Below are positions 17,564 through 26,127 of a stretch of 62,029 nt of DNA, one piece after another. Numbering within the stretch: position 1 is the first letter of the stretch; every line of letters starts with the position of its first letter. Source of the stretch: Streptomyces soli (GTDB lineage Bacteria > Actinomycetota > Actinomycetes > Streptomycetales > Streptomycetaceae). The stretch is from contig NZ_RJVR01000295.1 of the NCBI RefSeq assembly GCF_003999195.1, positions 1 to 62,029 on the forward strand, written 5' to 3'. The position numbers and the translations under genes are program-made. Below the pieces are notes generated by a model, which was given only the letters and a program-made list of their open reading frames with translations, was not told the DNA's origin and did no database searches.

Positions 17564-17853
17564 TTAGAGGCCGCGCGAATAGGTGGGGCGGCGTCGCGTG
17601 CCGATGGGCGGCGCCTGGCGGCGTTGTCGTCGGTCGATGACGTCCCCCAGCCTGGCGGCTGGGTGGGGGTCCTCCCCCTGGCTTCGCCGGGGGCACCCCC
17701 ACCGGCCGAAGGCTGGTGGGGGTCCTCCCCCAGCCTGGCGGCTGGGAGGTGCCCCCACCGGACGGAGTCTGGGGGAGAGTGCCCCCACCGCCTTGCCAGA
17801 CTTGCCCCTCGCCCCGCTCCTTCACCCACCCCACCTATTCGCGCGGCCTCTTA
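17564..17853. mobile_element. MITE-like repeat, copy A (284 bp, 3-bp target duplication)
   Basis: A perfect 22-bp terminal inverted repeat starts at 17567 (GAGGCCGCGCGAATAGGTGG...) and ends at 17850, flanked by TTA on both sides. The interior contains repeated palindromic units of the type CCCCCAGCCTGGCGGCTGGG alternating with GGTGGGGGTCC and ends in GGACGGAGTCTGGGGGAGAG. No transposase frame is present. A second copy with the same ends and the same interior units lies at 44494-44853, so this is a dispersed family and not chance. The mobilising transposase is unknown. Confidence 0.82.
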
Positions 17854-18153
17854 CTTGGTTGCCAGTCCGTTTCCCCGGCCCGCCCTCCGAGTGAAGTCGC
17901 TCCTACCCGCACTCCGTACTCCCGCCCGAGATCGCCGCCATCGAGCAAGAGCGGTGCGGGCCGTACCGCGACGCCGGCCTGTGCGCCAGCTGCGGACTGC
18001 GCGGCCGCGTCCAGCACCGCTGCGCCGCCGCACCAAGCCCAGCCTCGTCGCCGACCAGCGTGAAGCTCGACCACCCCGCCCAGCCCAAGATCCCGCCCCA
18101 CCCCGGCGCCGCCCCTTCTCCCGTCGCACGGCAGCGGTGGAGGCCGCCGCGGG
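17854..18153. other. Gene debris between the MITE and the CDF gene
   Basis: A plus-strand frame around 17920-18040 encodes EIAAIEQERCGPYRDAGLC followed by SCGLRGRVQHRC, a cysteine pattern that looks like a piece of a zinc-binding protein from an integrative element. No start, end or family can be fixed. The rest shows no signal. Confidence 0.3.
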
Positions 18154-19323
18154 TCAGGACGTCTGGTGGTGGGCGAGCATGGCGTGCGGGTCCTCTTCGC
18201 CGATGCGGGTCGGGTCGGGGTGGATCAGCGCGGCGGTCAGGCGTGGGACGGCGTGCAGCAGGGCGTGCTCGGCGTCCACGGCGACCTGGTGGGCGGCCCA
18301 CAGGCTTAGCGAGCCGTCGACGGTGATGGTGGCCTCGGCCCGCAGCTGGTGCCCGATCCACCGCATCCGCACCTCACCGACCCGCTTCACGCCGTTCACG
18401 TTGCGTAGCGTCGTTTCGGCGGTGTCGATCAGGGCGGGGTCGACGGAGTCCATCAGGCGCCGGAAGACCTCCTTGGCCGCGTCCTTGAGGACCAGGAGGA
18501 TCGCGAAGGTGATCAGCAGTCCGACAATCGGGTCCGCGAGTTTCCAACCCAGGGCGGCCCCGCCCGCGCCCAGCAGGACCGCGAGCGAGGTGAAGCCGTC
18601 GGTGCGGGCGTGCACGCCGTCGGCGACCAGCGCTGCCGAACCGATCTTCCGGCCGGTGCGGATACGGTAGCGGGCCACCCACTCGTTGCCGATGAACCCG
18701 ATGACCGCGGCCGCCGCGACCCAGGGCAGGTGGGTGATCGTCTGCGGGTTCAGCAGCCGGTCGATCGCGGTGTACGCGGCGAGCGCCGAGGACGCGGTGA
18801 TGGTGATCAGGATCGCAATACCGGCCAGGTCTTCGGCGCGTCCGAAGCCGTAGGTGAACCGGCGGGTCGCCGCCCGCCGCCCGAGGACGAAGGCGATCCC
18901 CAGCGGCACGGCGGTCAGCGCGTCCGCGCCGTTGTGGATCGTGTCGCCCAGCAGCGCCACCGACCCCGACAGGGCGAAAACCAGGGCCTGGAGCACGGTC
19001 GTGACGCCGAGGATGGCCAGCGAGATCCACAGCGTGCGCATGCCCTCGGCCGAGGCTTCCATCGTGGTGTCGACCTTGTCCGCCGCCTCATGACTGTGCG
19101 GCTTGACCAGGTGCGCCACCTGGTGCTTCATGCGCGCCCACCGGCCCGGCCCATGCGCGTGATCGTGATGCTCGTGGTCATGGCCGTGCCCGTGGTCGTG
19201 CTGGTGATCGCCTTGGGTGTGATCCCTGTGCGCGCGGCCTGCAGGATCGTGCCGGTGGGCCCCCCTCCCCGTGGCCGTGTCCGGCGTGCTCGCCGTGCTG
19301 GTGGGGGTGCTCTGATCGCTCAC
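18154..19323 (-). CDS. Cation diffusion facilitator (CDF) metal exporter
   Basis: A 389-residue protein. The first 65 residues are very rich in histidine (HQHDHGHGHDHEHHDHAHG), a cytoplasmic metal-buffering stretch. Six membrane segments follow; the second contains LLGDTIHNGADAL and the fifth ALVADGVHARTDGF, whose Asp and His residues form the transport site of CDF proteins. A C-terminal cytoplasmic domain of about 90 residues ends the protein. The His/Asp arrangement suggests zinc, with cobalt or nickel possible. The GTG at 19323 is 81 bp from the start of a divergent ArsR/SmtB gene, so metal-induced derepression is likely. Confidence 0.9.
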   Translation of the reverse strand: MSDQSTPTSTASTPDTATGRGAHRHDPAGRAHRDHTQGDHQHDHGHGHDHEHHDHAHGPGRWARMKHQVAHLVKPHSHEAADKVDTTMEASAEGMRTLWISLAILGVTTVLQALVFALSGSVALLGDTIHNGADALTAVPLGIAFVLGRRAATRRFTYGFGRAEDLAGIAILITITASSALAAYTAIDRLLNPQTITHLPWVAAAAVIGFIGNEWVARYRIRTGRKIGSAALVADGVHARTDGFTSLAVLLGAGGAALGWKLADPIVGLLITFAILLVLKDAAKEVFRRLMDSVDPALIDTAETTLRNVNGVKRVGEVRMRWIGHQLRAEATITVDGSLSLWAAHQVAVDAEHALLHAVPRLTAALIHPDPTRIGEEDPHAMLAHHQTS

Positions 19324-19398
19324 GACAGGTCACACCTTCCGGAACGGGGGCCTTGGGCAGCGGGCCGGGTGGACACCGCCCGTTCATTGAACCATTAT

Positions 19399-19414
19399 GT
19401 GCGTATGAGCGCAC
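19399..19414. promoter_or_regulatory. Possible ArsR/SmtB operator
   Basis: GTGCG (19399-19403), six bases, CGCAC (19410-19414): an inverted repeat that overlaps the start codon of the ArsR-type regulator. It lies in the region between the CDF exporter and its divergent regulator, where an SmtB-type operator is expected. Confidence 0.35.
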
Positions 19415-19761
19415 GCATGCACCTATCAGGTGCGCAGAGTACGCAACAGCGAGATGATGGCGAACGCCTCGCCGTGGCCGCGGAGGTCCTCGGGCTGCTC
19501 GCCGACCGCACCCGCCTGGCCCTCCTGCAACGCCTCGCCGAGGGCGAGGCGGACGTGACCACCCTCACCGAGGCGTGCGGCGCGGCCCGCCCGTCGGTCA
19601 GCCAGCACCTCAGCCGGCTGCGCCTGGCCGGACTGGTCACGACCCACAAGGAAGGCCGCCGGGTGGTCTACGCCCTGCGCCACGGACACCTGCGCCGGCT
19701 CGTCGAGGAAGCCCTCAGCGTCGCCGACCACCAGCTCGGCATGCTGCCGCCCCACGACTGA
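19405..19761 (+). CDS. ArsR/SmtB-family metal-responsive repressor
   Basis: A 118-residue winged-helix protein: LAVAAEVLGLLADRTRLALLQRL, then the recognition helix region ARPSVSQHLSRLRLAGLVTTHKEGRRVVYAL. The end HGHLRRLVEEALSVADHQLG holds His residues in the alpha5 position, where SmtB/CzrA-type proteins bind zinc or cobalt. A CxC site in alpha3 (the arsenic type) is absent; one cysteine is present in EACGA. Divergent from the CDF exporter, it is expected to repress both genes until metal binds. The ATG at 19405 is chosen by homology; the next ATG at 19417 is also possible. Confidence 0.88.
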   Translation: MSARMHLSGAQSTQQRDDGERLAVAAEVLGLLADRTRLALLQRLAEGEADVTTLTEACGAARPSVSQHLSRLRLAGLVTTHKEGRRVVYALRHGHLRRLVEEALSVADHQLGMLPPHD

Positions 19762-19767
19762 CACTTT

Positions 19768-19968
19768 TCGCTTCTGCTGTCCGCGCAGGGCATACCCGTC
19801 GCGAAGATCGCCGAGGTGACGCTCAGCAGCGCGGACCGAGTCCGGGACGTGATCCACGGCTTCAACGCCGACGGCTTCGAGTCGCTCTACCCGAAGTATC
19901 AGGGCGGACGGCCGAGGACCTTCACTCTGCCCGAGCGGCGCGAGATCAAGAAGATCGCCAAATCCAAG
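19768..19968 (+). pseudogene. IS630-family transposase N-terminal fragment
   Basis: The frame reads LLSAQGIPVAKIAEVTLSSA, then RDVIHGFNADGFESLYPKYQ, then GGRPRTFTLPERREIKKIAK: the N-terminal winged-helix DNA-binding part of Streptomyces IS630-type transposases. After SKP the sequence becomes unrelated, and the catalytic DDE part is missing. An open frame continues to 20319 (FDSWWGEDSARHQHLIDYFA...), which I cannot assign. The remaining 20320-20475 shows no feature. The fragment is a scar of an insertion sequence. Confidence 0.75.
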
Positions 19969-20475
19969 CCGTGGATAGCCTGTTCGCCCAACGCCCGGCG
20001 TACGCGTGCCACGAGATCCATGAACGTAGAACGCCTCGGCCCCCTCCTTCTTGACCACGGCGTACCTCCCGCCCACATCGCGGCCAACGCCTCTCGGTTC
20101 GACTCTTGGTGGGGAGAGGACTCCGCCAGACATCAGCACCTCATCGACTACTTCGCCACCTTCTCAACCCGCGTTCCCGCCCTCGCCTCGGTCGCCACCG
20201 CGGGTAGGGCTCAGCAGGAGGAGCTACTTTGGGAGGCAGAACTTAAGGAGCGCGCTGCGCGGGTGCGGGGGCAGCAAGCGAGGCTGGCAGATGATCGCAG
20301 CCCTCTGGTCCGGAACTAAGCAGAGTGGCTGGAGTCATGTTCGGTAGCCGCGTGTTCCCGAGCTGGCATGGCCATGGGCGCCGGGGCTGCGCGCTGTTCG
20401 ACCACGGCCCAACTGGTCCACGCTAGTGCCCCGCGTCAGACATCTCATCGGAGGAGGCGGGGAAGGCCGGCATTC

Positions 20476-20895
20476 TCATCGGTCGGCACTGCCGGGCGGT
20501 ACGACCCATTCGGTGGGCTGGCCCGTCAGGGAGCCGATCATGTCGAAGTCGCCGTCGTAGTGGAGGACCGTCCGCCGGTGTAGCTCTGCCGTGGCGGCAA
20601 TCAGCAGGTCGGGAAGAGACAGGGCGCGGTGGAAGCCTGCGTTGAGTGCGTGGCGCTGGATCTCGAGAGCGCGGGTGAAGGTGTCATCGTCGGTGCGGAG
20701 GTAGTCGAAGGCGTGGAGCCAGGTGCTGATCCGTGTTGCCTCGGAGCTGTCCCGTGCGGACTGGATCATCTCGTACTCGGTGGGTTGGCACACGGCGAGG
20801 AGATAGCGCTCGTGGAGGGGCTTGAGCACTTCCTTGACGCTCGGTTTCGTCCACCGGGCGAGGGCAGACTTGTCGATCAGGTAGTGGTCCTGCAT
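20476..20895 (-). CDS. PIN-domain toxin (VapC-type), second pair
   Basis: A 139-residue PIN-domain protein: HYLIDKSALARW carries the first acidic residue at Asp8, a Glu follows in CQPTEYEMIQSA, LSLPDLLIAATAELH holds the third and HYDGDFDMIG the fourth. This is the full acidic set of a metal-dependent VapC ribonuclease. It starts within the antitoxin stop (TGATG overlap), so it is translationally coupled. The pair is transcribed away from another toxin pair that begins 400 bp to the right. Confidence 0.87.
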   Translation of the reverse strand: MQDHYLIDKSALARWTKPSVKEVLKPLHERYLLAVCQPTEYEMIQSARDSSEATRISTWLHAFDYLRTDDDTFTRALEIQRHALNAGFHRALSLPDLLIAATAELHRRTVLHYDGDFDMIGSLTGQPTEWVVPPGSADR

Positions 20896-21149
20896 CAGGC
20901 GGCCCGGCCTCCGTTGCGGTCGCCGTCGTGCTTGAGGGAGCCGTCGGCGTTGCGGGGGCCGGTGTTCTCGACGATCTCGCTGAAGTCGAGTTCGCCGGCA
21001 TCCATGGCGTCGAAGAACTCCTGCCGCAGGTGCCTCTTGACGGCGTCTTCCATGGCGAGGCGCACAGCCTTGGCCTTCGTTTTGGTGCCGAAAATGCGCA
21101 TGGCCTCGGCAACCATGTCCTCGTCGAGATCGATGACGGTTCTGGCCAT
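20895..21149 (-). CDS. VapB-type antitoxin, second pair
   Basis: An 84-residue protein. The N-terminus ARTVIDLDEDMVAEAMRIFG then TKTKAKAVRLAMEDAV is a VapB/DUF2191-type ribbon-helix-helix. The C-terminal part (EFFDAMDAGELDFSEIVEN) is the toxin-neutralising tail. I chose the ATG at 21149, preceded by AAGGGA; a longer frame up to 21335 has no family support. An 8-bp inverted repeat 35-71 bp upstream is the likely autoregulatory operator. Confidence 0.85.
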   Translation of the reverse strand: MARTVIDLDEDMVAEAMRIFGTKTKAKAVRLAMEDAVKRHLRQEFFDAMDAGELDFSEIVENTGPRNADGSLKHDGDRNGGRAA

Positions 21150-21183
21150 GTGGATGGTCCCTTCGCGGATACTCCTGTCAGTA

Positions 21184-21220
21184 AAACGATACCATTTGTC
21201 AGCCAGAGTCGATATCGTTT
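21184..21220. promoter_or_regulatory. Operator-like inverted repeat of the second vapBC pair
   Basis: AAACGATA (21184-21191) and TATCGTTT (21213-21220) are exact inverted copies separated by 21 bp, that is, two helical turns between them. They lie 35-71 bp before the VapB start at 21149. Antitoxins of this type bind such palindromes cooperatively with the toxin. The rest of 21221-21550 contains no gene. Confidence 0.55.
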
Positions 21221-21550
21221 CGAGGGTGGAGTCTCGTCGTGGATGGAGGCTGGGGAGTCCAGTGGTAAAGGGTCGCGCGGTCGTTCCTTGTGGGAACTGG
21301 ACAGCCGTCCTCATCCCGGGCTCCGCCCCTACCAAGGGCCACCAACCAGCTCACCACCATCCGGTGACGCTGCGGTGACCAGGTCGGCAGGTCGACCTTC
21401 TTGCAGAGCCGCTCGACATGGTCGGAAAAGCATGCGCGGGTGGTGGACGGTGCCGTCGTGAGCACCGCAACGCGAACGGATCACCGCAACGGGAATTCGC
21501 GTGGGACCGCTGCCGCCGCGGTCCGGCGTTTCGGCGGTATGATGACTGGT

Positions 21551-21826
21551 ATGGCAACGAAGAAGTACACGGTGACGCTGCCCGAGGAGCTGGCGGAGGA
21601 GATCCGCGCGGAGGTGGGTTCTGGAGGCTTTAGCCGGTACGTCACGCAGGCCATAGAGCGCCAGCGCGAGCGGGATCACCTGCATGAGTTCGTCGGGTGG
21701 TGGGAGGCCGAGCATGGGGAGGTCACTGACGAGGAACTGGCGCGCGCGGAGGCGGAGCGCCTGTCGCTCCAGCGGCAGTACGCGGAACGCAAGGCCCGTT
21801 CCGTGTCGGACCGCAGGGCGAGTTGA
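21551..21826 (+). CDS. Antitoxin, third PIN-toxin pair
   Basis: A 91-residue protein: ATKKYTVTLPEELAEEIRAE then GSGGFSRYVTQAIERQRERD is a ribbon-helix-helix (CopG/ParD-like) DNA-binding unit, and the acidic C-terminal half (EAEHGEVTDEELARAEAERL) would bind the toxin. It is followed at once by a PIN-domain gene. The start is either the ATG at 21551 or the ATG at 21539; neither has a clear ribosome binding site, so the message may be leaderless. It is not closely similar to the second pair's antitoxin. Confidence 0.8.
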   Translation: MATKKYTVTLPEELAEEIRAEVGSGGFSRYVTQAIERQRERDHLHEFVGWWEAEHGEVTDEELARAEAERLSLQRQYAERKARSVSDRRAS

Positions 21827-22221
21827 TGTCCGAGCTCGTCTATCTCCTCGACAGTGAGGGTCTCTCCCAGGCGGTCCTCGGCCACCGTGCGATGGGTGCG
21901 CGTCTCAAGGACGCGGATCGCTCGGGGGTTCGGGTGGTGACCACGTCTATGACACTCATCGAGGCCTATCACAAGCGCGTCAAGCAGGCCGCGTGGAAGT
22001 GGACCCTCTCCAAGATCGCCGTCGAGCCGGTCACCCAGGAGGTTGCGGGCGAGGCGATCAGCCTGCTGGAGACCGCCGGGTTGCACGGACACAAGTATGC
22101 GATCGACGCCGCACTCGCCGCTGTAGCCCTGCGTCAGCGCGGCGATGTCACGGTCTTCACCTCCGACGCGGAGGACATGAGGCTGCTCTGTGGAGACCGT
22201 GTCGTCATCCAGGGCATCTGA
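21826..22221 (+). CDS. PIN-domain toxin, third pair
   Basis: A 131-residue protein: SELVYLLDSEGLSQAVLG has the first acidic residue at Asp9; TTSMTLIEAYHKRV carries the conserved Glu; KYAIDAALAAVAL and FTSDAEDMRLL carry the later Asp residues. It is a PIN ribonuclease of the type paired with ribbon-helix-helix antitoxins. The ATG shares one base with the antitoxin stop (TGATG). From 22222 to 22550 no further gene is visible. Confidence 0.85.
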   Translation: MSELVYLLDSEGLSQAVLGHRAMGARLKDADRSGVRVVTTSMTLIEAYHKRVKQAAWKWTLSKIAVEPVTQEVAGEAISLLETAGLHGHKYAIDAALAAVALRQRGDVTVFTSDAEDMRLLCGDRVVIQGI

Positions 22222-22550
22222 GGGACAGGCGTCGATCAGGAGACCGGATCGCCCCGGACCTCGCTGTGCGAACCGTCCATGGACGACGGTGGGTGGCGGT
22301 ACTGTCACGGGCTGGGCATCGCTCGGGCGCGCCGGTGATCGGGTGTCTGGACCTGGGACCGGGCGAGGTGCACCTCGTGCTCGCTGTCCCCCTCGATCCG
22401 ACGGCCGTGGACTGAACTGATGCAGGCCGAGCCGATCCGCCCGAGCCGCGGAGCGATGCGTGAGCGGACCAGTCCCGCACGGCCTACCGGGTCGGAACCC
22501 CTTGAGGGACTCGGACCATCAGCTTTGCCTCCCGGCCGGCGGCCGGGAAC

Positions 22551-22591
22551 GGCGATGCCCCGCCGACCACGGTGGTCGGCGGGGCATCGCC
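22551..22591. terminator. Very strong hairpin terminator
   Basis: Positions 22551-22570 and 22572-22591 are exact inverted copies of 20 bp with one central base, giving a stem that folds as GGCGATGCCCCGCCGACC and its complement around a small loop. It lies 20 bp beyond the stop of the sedolisin gene and after the third toxin pair, so it can serve both converging transcripts. Confidence 0.75.
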
Positions 22592-22610
22592 GTTGTGGCG
22601 TCGGTATGCG

Positions 22611-25610
22611 TCAGCTGATGTAGCCGGCCACGTCCGCGATCACGTTGGTGGTGCTGCTGGTGTAGAAGTCGACCTTGCCGTCGGAGCCGACCGGCACGAT
22701 CACCTGGTTGGAGATGGTCTTGCCCTTCACCCAATTCAGGTTGGAGGCCGTCGGACGGCTGCCGCCGTCGGCCCAGGCGGTGAGGTAGCCACTGCCAGTG
22801 GTGCCGGTGACGGTGACGGTCAGTACGACTGCCTTGACGCCGGTCGGAATGCCGTCGGCACCGGAGATCTGCAGAGCCAGCGTCTTGCCCGAGCCCAGCG
22901 CGGCCGTCTTACGGGTGTCCAGCAGGCGCAGCGGGGTGACCGTGTCGAAGGTCGAGCCACTGGTGGAGAAGTAGCCGGAGACGTCGGCGATCACGTGGCT
23001 GGTGCCGTGGACGTAGATGCTGACGTTGCCGTCGCTGCCGATCGGTACGACCACCAGGTTGGGGATGGTGGTTCCGGTGGCCGACCAGTTGACGTTGGAG
23101 GCGGTCGGGCGGGTGGCGCCTTCGGGGTAGGCCTCCAGGTAGCCGCCGCCGACGGTCTGGGTTGCCGTCAGGTTGAGCACCACGGAGGTGGCGCCGGTCG
23201 GCACGCCTCCATGGCCGCGGACCTTGAGGCTGATCGTCGCGTTGGAGATCTTGGTGGTGGTGGAGATGCCGACCTTGGAACGGGTGTCCAGCAGGCGGGT
23301 CGGGGTTCGCGCCGTGTACTTGGACCCGGTGGTACCGCTGGTGTAGTAGCCCTGGACATCTGCGATCAGGTTGGTGGTGCTGCTCGTGTAGAGGTCCACC
23401 ACGCCGTCGCCGGCCACCTTGACGGTCGCCGAGGCGGCGACGGTCTGGCTCGCGCCGGTCCAGTTGAGGTTGCTGGTTGACGGCTTACTGGTGCCGTCGG
23501 CCCAGGCAATCACCGAACCCGAGCCGGTGGTGCCGGTGGCCGTGAGGTTGAGCACGACACCAGTCACGCCGCTGCTGGGGATCCCCCCGACGCCCTCGAC
23601 CTTGACCGGGGCGGTGCCGCCTGCGACCAGGGGTTTGGTGGACGGGATGGAGCTGAGGCCCCAGCCGGTGCCGTTACGGGTGTCCAGCAGGCGCTTGGGG
23701 CTGCTGAGCGGGTGGAAGGTGGAGGCGCCGGTGGCCGCTGTGCCCTTGGCTGCGCACAGCGCGGTGGTCAGGCCGGCCTCCTTGGGCGAGCCCAGGCCGG
23801 TGACCTCGTCGTAGCCGGCCGCCGCCGTGAAGCCGGTGGCGTACACGGAGTTGTTGCCGCTGGTGACGTCCCAGAAGTTCGTCGGGTAGCTGCTCCGCGC
23901 GGCCTTGTAGAGGGCGTTGTTGAGGAAGCCGACCTGGCCGTTGGCCTGGCAGGCCGTGCCGGCGTTGGCCTGGACGATGGCGGCGGCCCAGGTCGGGGCC
24001 GCACCGCTGGTGCCGCCGATGATGCCGGGGATGGGGCTGGAGGACAGGGTGTCGTCCAGGTAGTAGATCGGGAAGCCGGTGTTCGGGTCCGCCAGGGCGG
24101 AGACATCCGGCACGGCACGCTTGGTCGTAGTGGCGATGCCGCCCTGGTAGATGACGGGGGCCCAGCGCGAGGAGACGCCGCCACCGGTACCGGCGCCGGA
24201 GTTGTTCCACGTCTTCTGCGTCGTGGTGCTGCCCGAGGTGGTCATCGTGGTACCACCGACGCCGGTGACGTAGGGCTGGCTCGCGGGGTCGTCGACGGCC
24301 TTGGCAGTGGAGCCGTTCTGGTAGTAGCAGTCGCTGGAGCCGCTGTCGCCCGAGGCGGCGACCACGCTCTGGCCCTGCGCCGCGGCCTCCGCGAAGATGG
24401 TGTTCTCGGCGTTCGCGGTCGCGCTGCTCTCGACCGCCTCGCACTCACCCCAACTGGTGGAGAGAACCTGCGCCTGGTCGTCGGTGACCATCCGCTGGTA
24501 GACGTCGAGCACGTTCTGGTCGGTCGCGGACGGGGCGTCCACGCCCTGATAGTCGATGATGTTCGCGCCCGGTACCAGACCGATCAGATCCTCGATGTCG
24601 AGCGCCGATTCCACGCCGACGTTCCCGTCGTTTGCTGGGGCGCCGGCCCCTGGTGTCGTATCGACGTACACGTTGGAGACCGAGGTGTTGGTGCCCACGC
24701 AGGACTGGTACGCGGCGATGCTGGAGGCGTCGACGTTCTCCAGCTCGAACACGGCCACGGTCTGCCCCGCACCGGCGGTGGCGGAGCTGGTCATCCCGTA
24801 GGCGCCGGCCAGTTTGCCGGGGCTGTAGTAGTCGGTGCCGTCGGTGAGGCCCGAGTCGGTGAAGTCGGTGCAGAGCCCCGGGCTGTACGCGTGAGGGGCC
24901 ACCGCGTGTGAGCTGCGTCCGGCGGCAGCGCTGGGCTTGCCCGCGCTACGCACCGCAGAGTGGTGGCTGGTGATGGTGTTGATGTCGCTCAGGCCGACGA
25001 TCCCGGTCACCGACGACGCTATGTTCGCGGGCAGCGAGGGGGCCGAGGTGTTCAGGTAGTCGGTGGTGCCGTCCTTGAGCCGGACGTTCCGGAAGCCGGT
25101 GCCGAAGGCGTGGGACGCCTTCGCGGCGGTGGCGGTGACCGGGATGGACAGGCCGTCCGAGCTGACCTTGCCGGGGGTGAGGCCGGCCGTCTTCAGCGCC
25201 TGGGAGACCTCGGCGATGGTGGCCCGGGTCGGGCCGAAGACCGAGGCGAACTGCCCCTTGGCCAGGTAGTGGTGGTACAGGGAGGTGCCCGGGGTGGATA
25301 CCGCGGTGACGAAGTCCGCCAGCGCCTGCGGGTCGCGCGGGGCGAGGTTCACGCTGAGATGCAGCGTGGTTCCCGAAGCGGTCGCGCCGGCCGCGGTCGC
25401 GCCGGCCGGGACACGCGGGGCCGTACCTATTCGCTTGGGCGCGTCCGATCCGGCGGTGCCCCCCTGGGCGACCGCGGAATTGGCGGTGGCGGTGACGATG
25501 GTGAGGGCGACGACGGCGGTGGACGCCACCATGATCACCCTGGCCCGTCTGCCGGTCTTGCCCGCCGCGGGTCCGGGACGTCCCGGCGCGGCGTGGACCT
25601 TTTTGGGCAT
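22611..25610 (-). CDS. Secreted sedolisin (S53) protease with three C-terminal repeats
   Basis: A 999-residue secreted protein. An N-terminal signal peptide (basic, then VIMVASTAVVALTIVTATANSAVA) is followed by a pro-kumamolisin propeptide (about 75-215) and the S53 catalytic domain (about 245-600). The catalytic Glu and Asp lie in ESALDIED (near 334 and 338), the oxyanion Asp in ASGDSGSSD (near 422) and the serine in GGTSGAAPTWAA (near 535). The last 380 residues form three related repeats of 120-130 residues, each opening with (R)LLDTR and containing VVLNLTAT and ASNLNW/SNVNW. Sedolisins are acid-active serine-carboxyl endopeptidases. The repeats resemble cell-surface modules seen in other Streptomyces exoenzymes and probably bind a surface or polymer. 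The start ATG at 25610 is preceded by AGGAGA. Confidence 0.9.
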   Translation of the reverse strand: MPKKVHAAPGRPGPAAGKTGRRARVIMVASTAVVALTIVTATANSAVAQGGTAGSDAPKRIGTAPRVPAGATAAGATASGTTLHLSVNLAPRDPQALADFVTAVSTPGTSLYHHYLAKGQFASVFGPTRATIAEVSQALKTAGLTPGKVSSDGLSIPVTATAAKASHAFGTGFRNVRLKDGTTDYLNTSAPSLPANIASSVTGIVGLSDINTITSHHSAVRSAGKPSAAAGRSSHAVAPHAYSPGLCTDFTDSGLTDGTDYYSPGKLAGAYGMTSSATAGAGQTVAVFELENVDASSIAAYQSCVGTNTSVSNVYVDTTPGAGAPANDGNVGVESALDIEDLIGLVPGANIIDYQGVDAPSATDQNVLDVYQRMVTDDQAQVLSTSWGECEAVESSATANAENTIFAEAAAQGQSVVAASGDSGSSDCYYQNGSTAKAVDDPASQPYVTGVGGTTMTTSGSTTTQKTWNNSGAGTGGGVSSRWAPVIYQGGIATTTKRAVPDVSALADPNTGFPIYYLDDTLSSSPIPGIIGGTSGAAPTWAAAIVQANAGTACQANGQVGFLNNALYKAARSSYPTNFWDVTSGNNSVYATGFTAAAGYDEVTGLGSPKEAGLTTALCAAKGTAATGASTFHPLSSPKRLLDTRNGTGWGLSSIPSTKPLVAGGTAPVKVEGVGGIPSSGVTGVVLNLTATGTTGSGSVIAWADGTSKPSTSNLNWTGASQTVAASATVKVAGDGVVDLYTSSTTNLIADVQGYYTSGTTGSKYTARTPTRLLDTRSKVGISTTTKISNATISLKVRGHGGVPTGATSVVLNLTATQTVGGGYLEAYPEGATRPTASNVNWSATGTTIPNLVVVPIGSDGNVSIYVHGTSHVIADVSGYFSTSGSTFDTVTPLRLLDTRKTAALGSGKTLALQISGADGIPTGVKAVVLTVTVTGTTGSGYLTAWADGGSRPTASNLNWVKGKTISNQVIVPVGSDGKVDFYTSSTTNVIADVAGYIS

Positions 25611-26127
25611 GCAGAATCTCCTAGAAACTGACGCACCGTCATATTCATGGGTAGGACGGTGGTCGAAGCCTCACTCTGGCGGCGGGCGCGTCCGCGCAAG
25701 TATGTGCGCAGGCAGGAGCTATCCCCCTTAACCAGAAGTGTGTGCATTGCTTATCAGGAGCAGACAGGTGTTGTCGTCAGTCCATCGGGAACCGTGGGGG
25801 GATCTTTACGACACGCAGTGATCCGGGTGGTCAACAGCGCCGGACGTGTGTCCCCGGCACCGTACAGATCACGCGCTATGACGTCGATGATCCGGACGAG
25901 TAGAGGCAAGCAGATCGCGCGGCTCAGGCAGGGGTGTCTGCGTCTCGCCGTGGGGGAGCAGCCGGTCTGGAACGACCAGCGGGGAGGTAGGAGTGCGAGC
26001 CGATGCCGCCCGCGATACGGGCTCGGGCATGGCGCGGCTGACCTGATCCAGGGGGTTTGTTTGCCGTTTCCTTGCCGAGTGGAAGGCAGGCTTCTGCTGG
26101 TGTGTTTGAGGCTGTCGTTGGGCGGGG
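25611..26127. other. Intergenic region before the polymorphic toxin operon
   Basis: This 517-bp region separates the divergent sedolisin gene and the WXG100-like gene and must contain both promoters. I see no coding frame with family support and no strong hairpin; a weak palindrome GCGCA-AGTATG-TGCGC occurs near 25695. Confidence 0.5.

Noticed and set aside
17620..17800. A CRISPR array in the repeated CCCCCAGCCTGGCGGCTGGG region
   Set aside because: The units are not evenly spaced, there are no unique spacers of constant length, no cas genes, and the whole block lies inside terminal inverted repeats present in two copies.
22551..22591. A riboswitch or attenuator upstream of the third toxin pair or sedolisin
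   Set aside because: It lies after the stop codons of both converging genes and is a simple long hairpin, as expected for a terminator.
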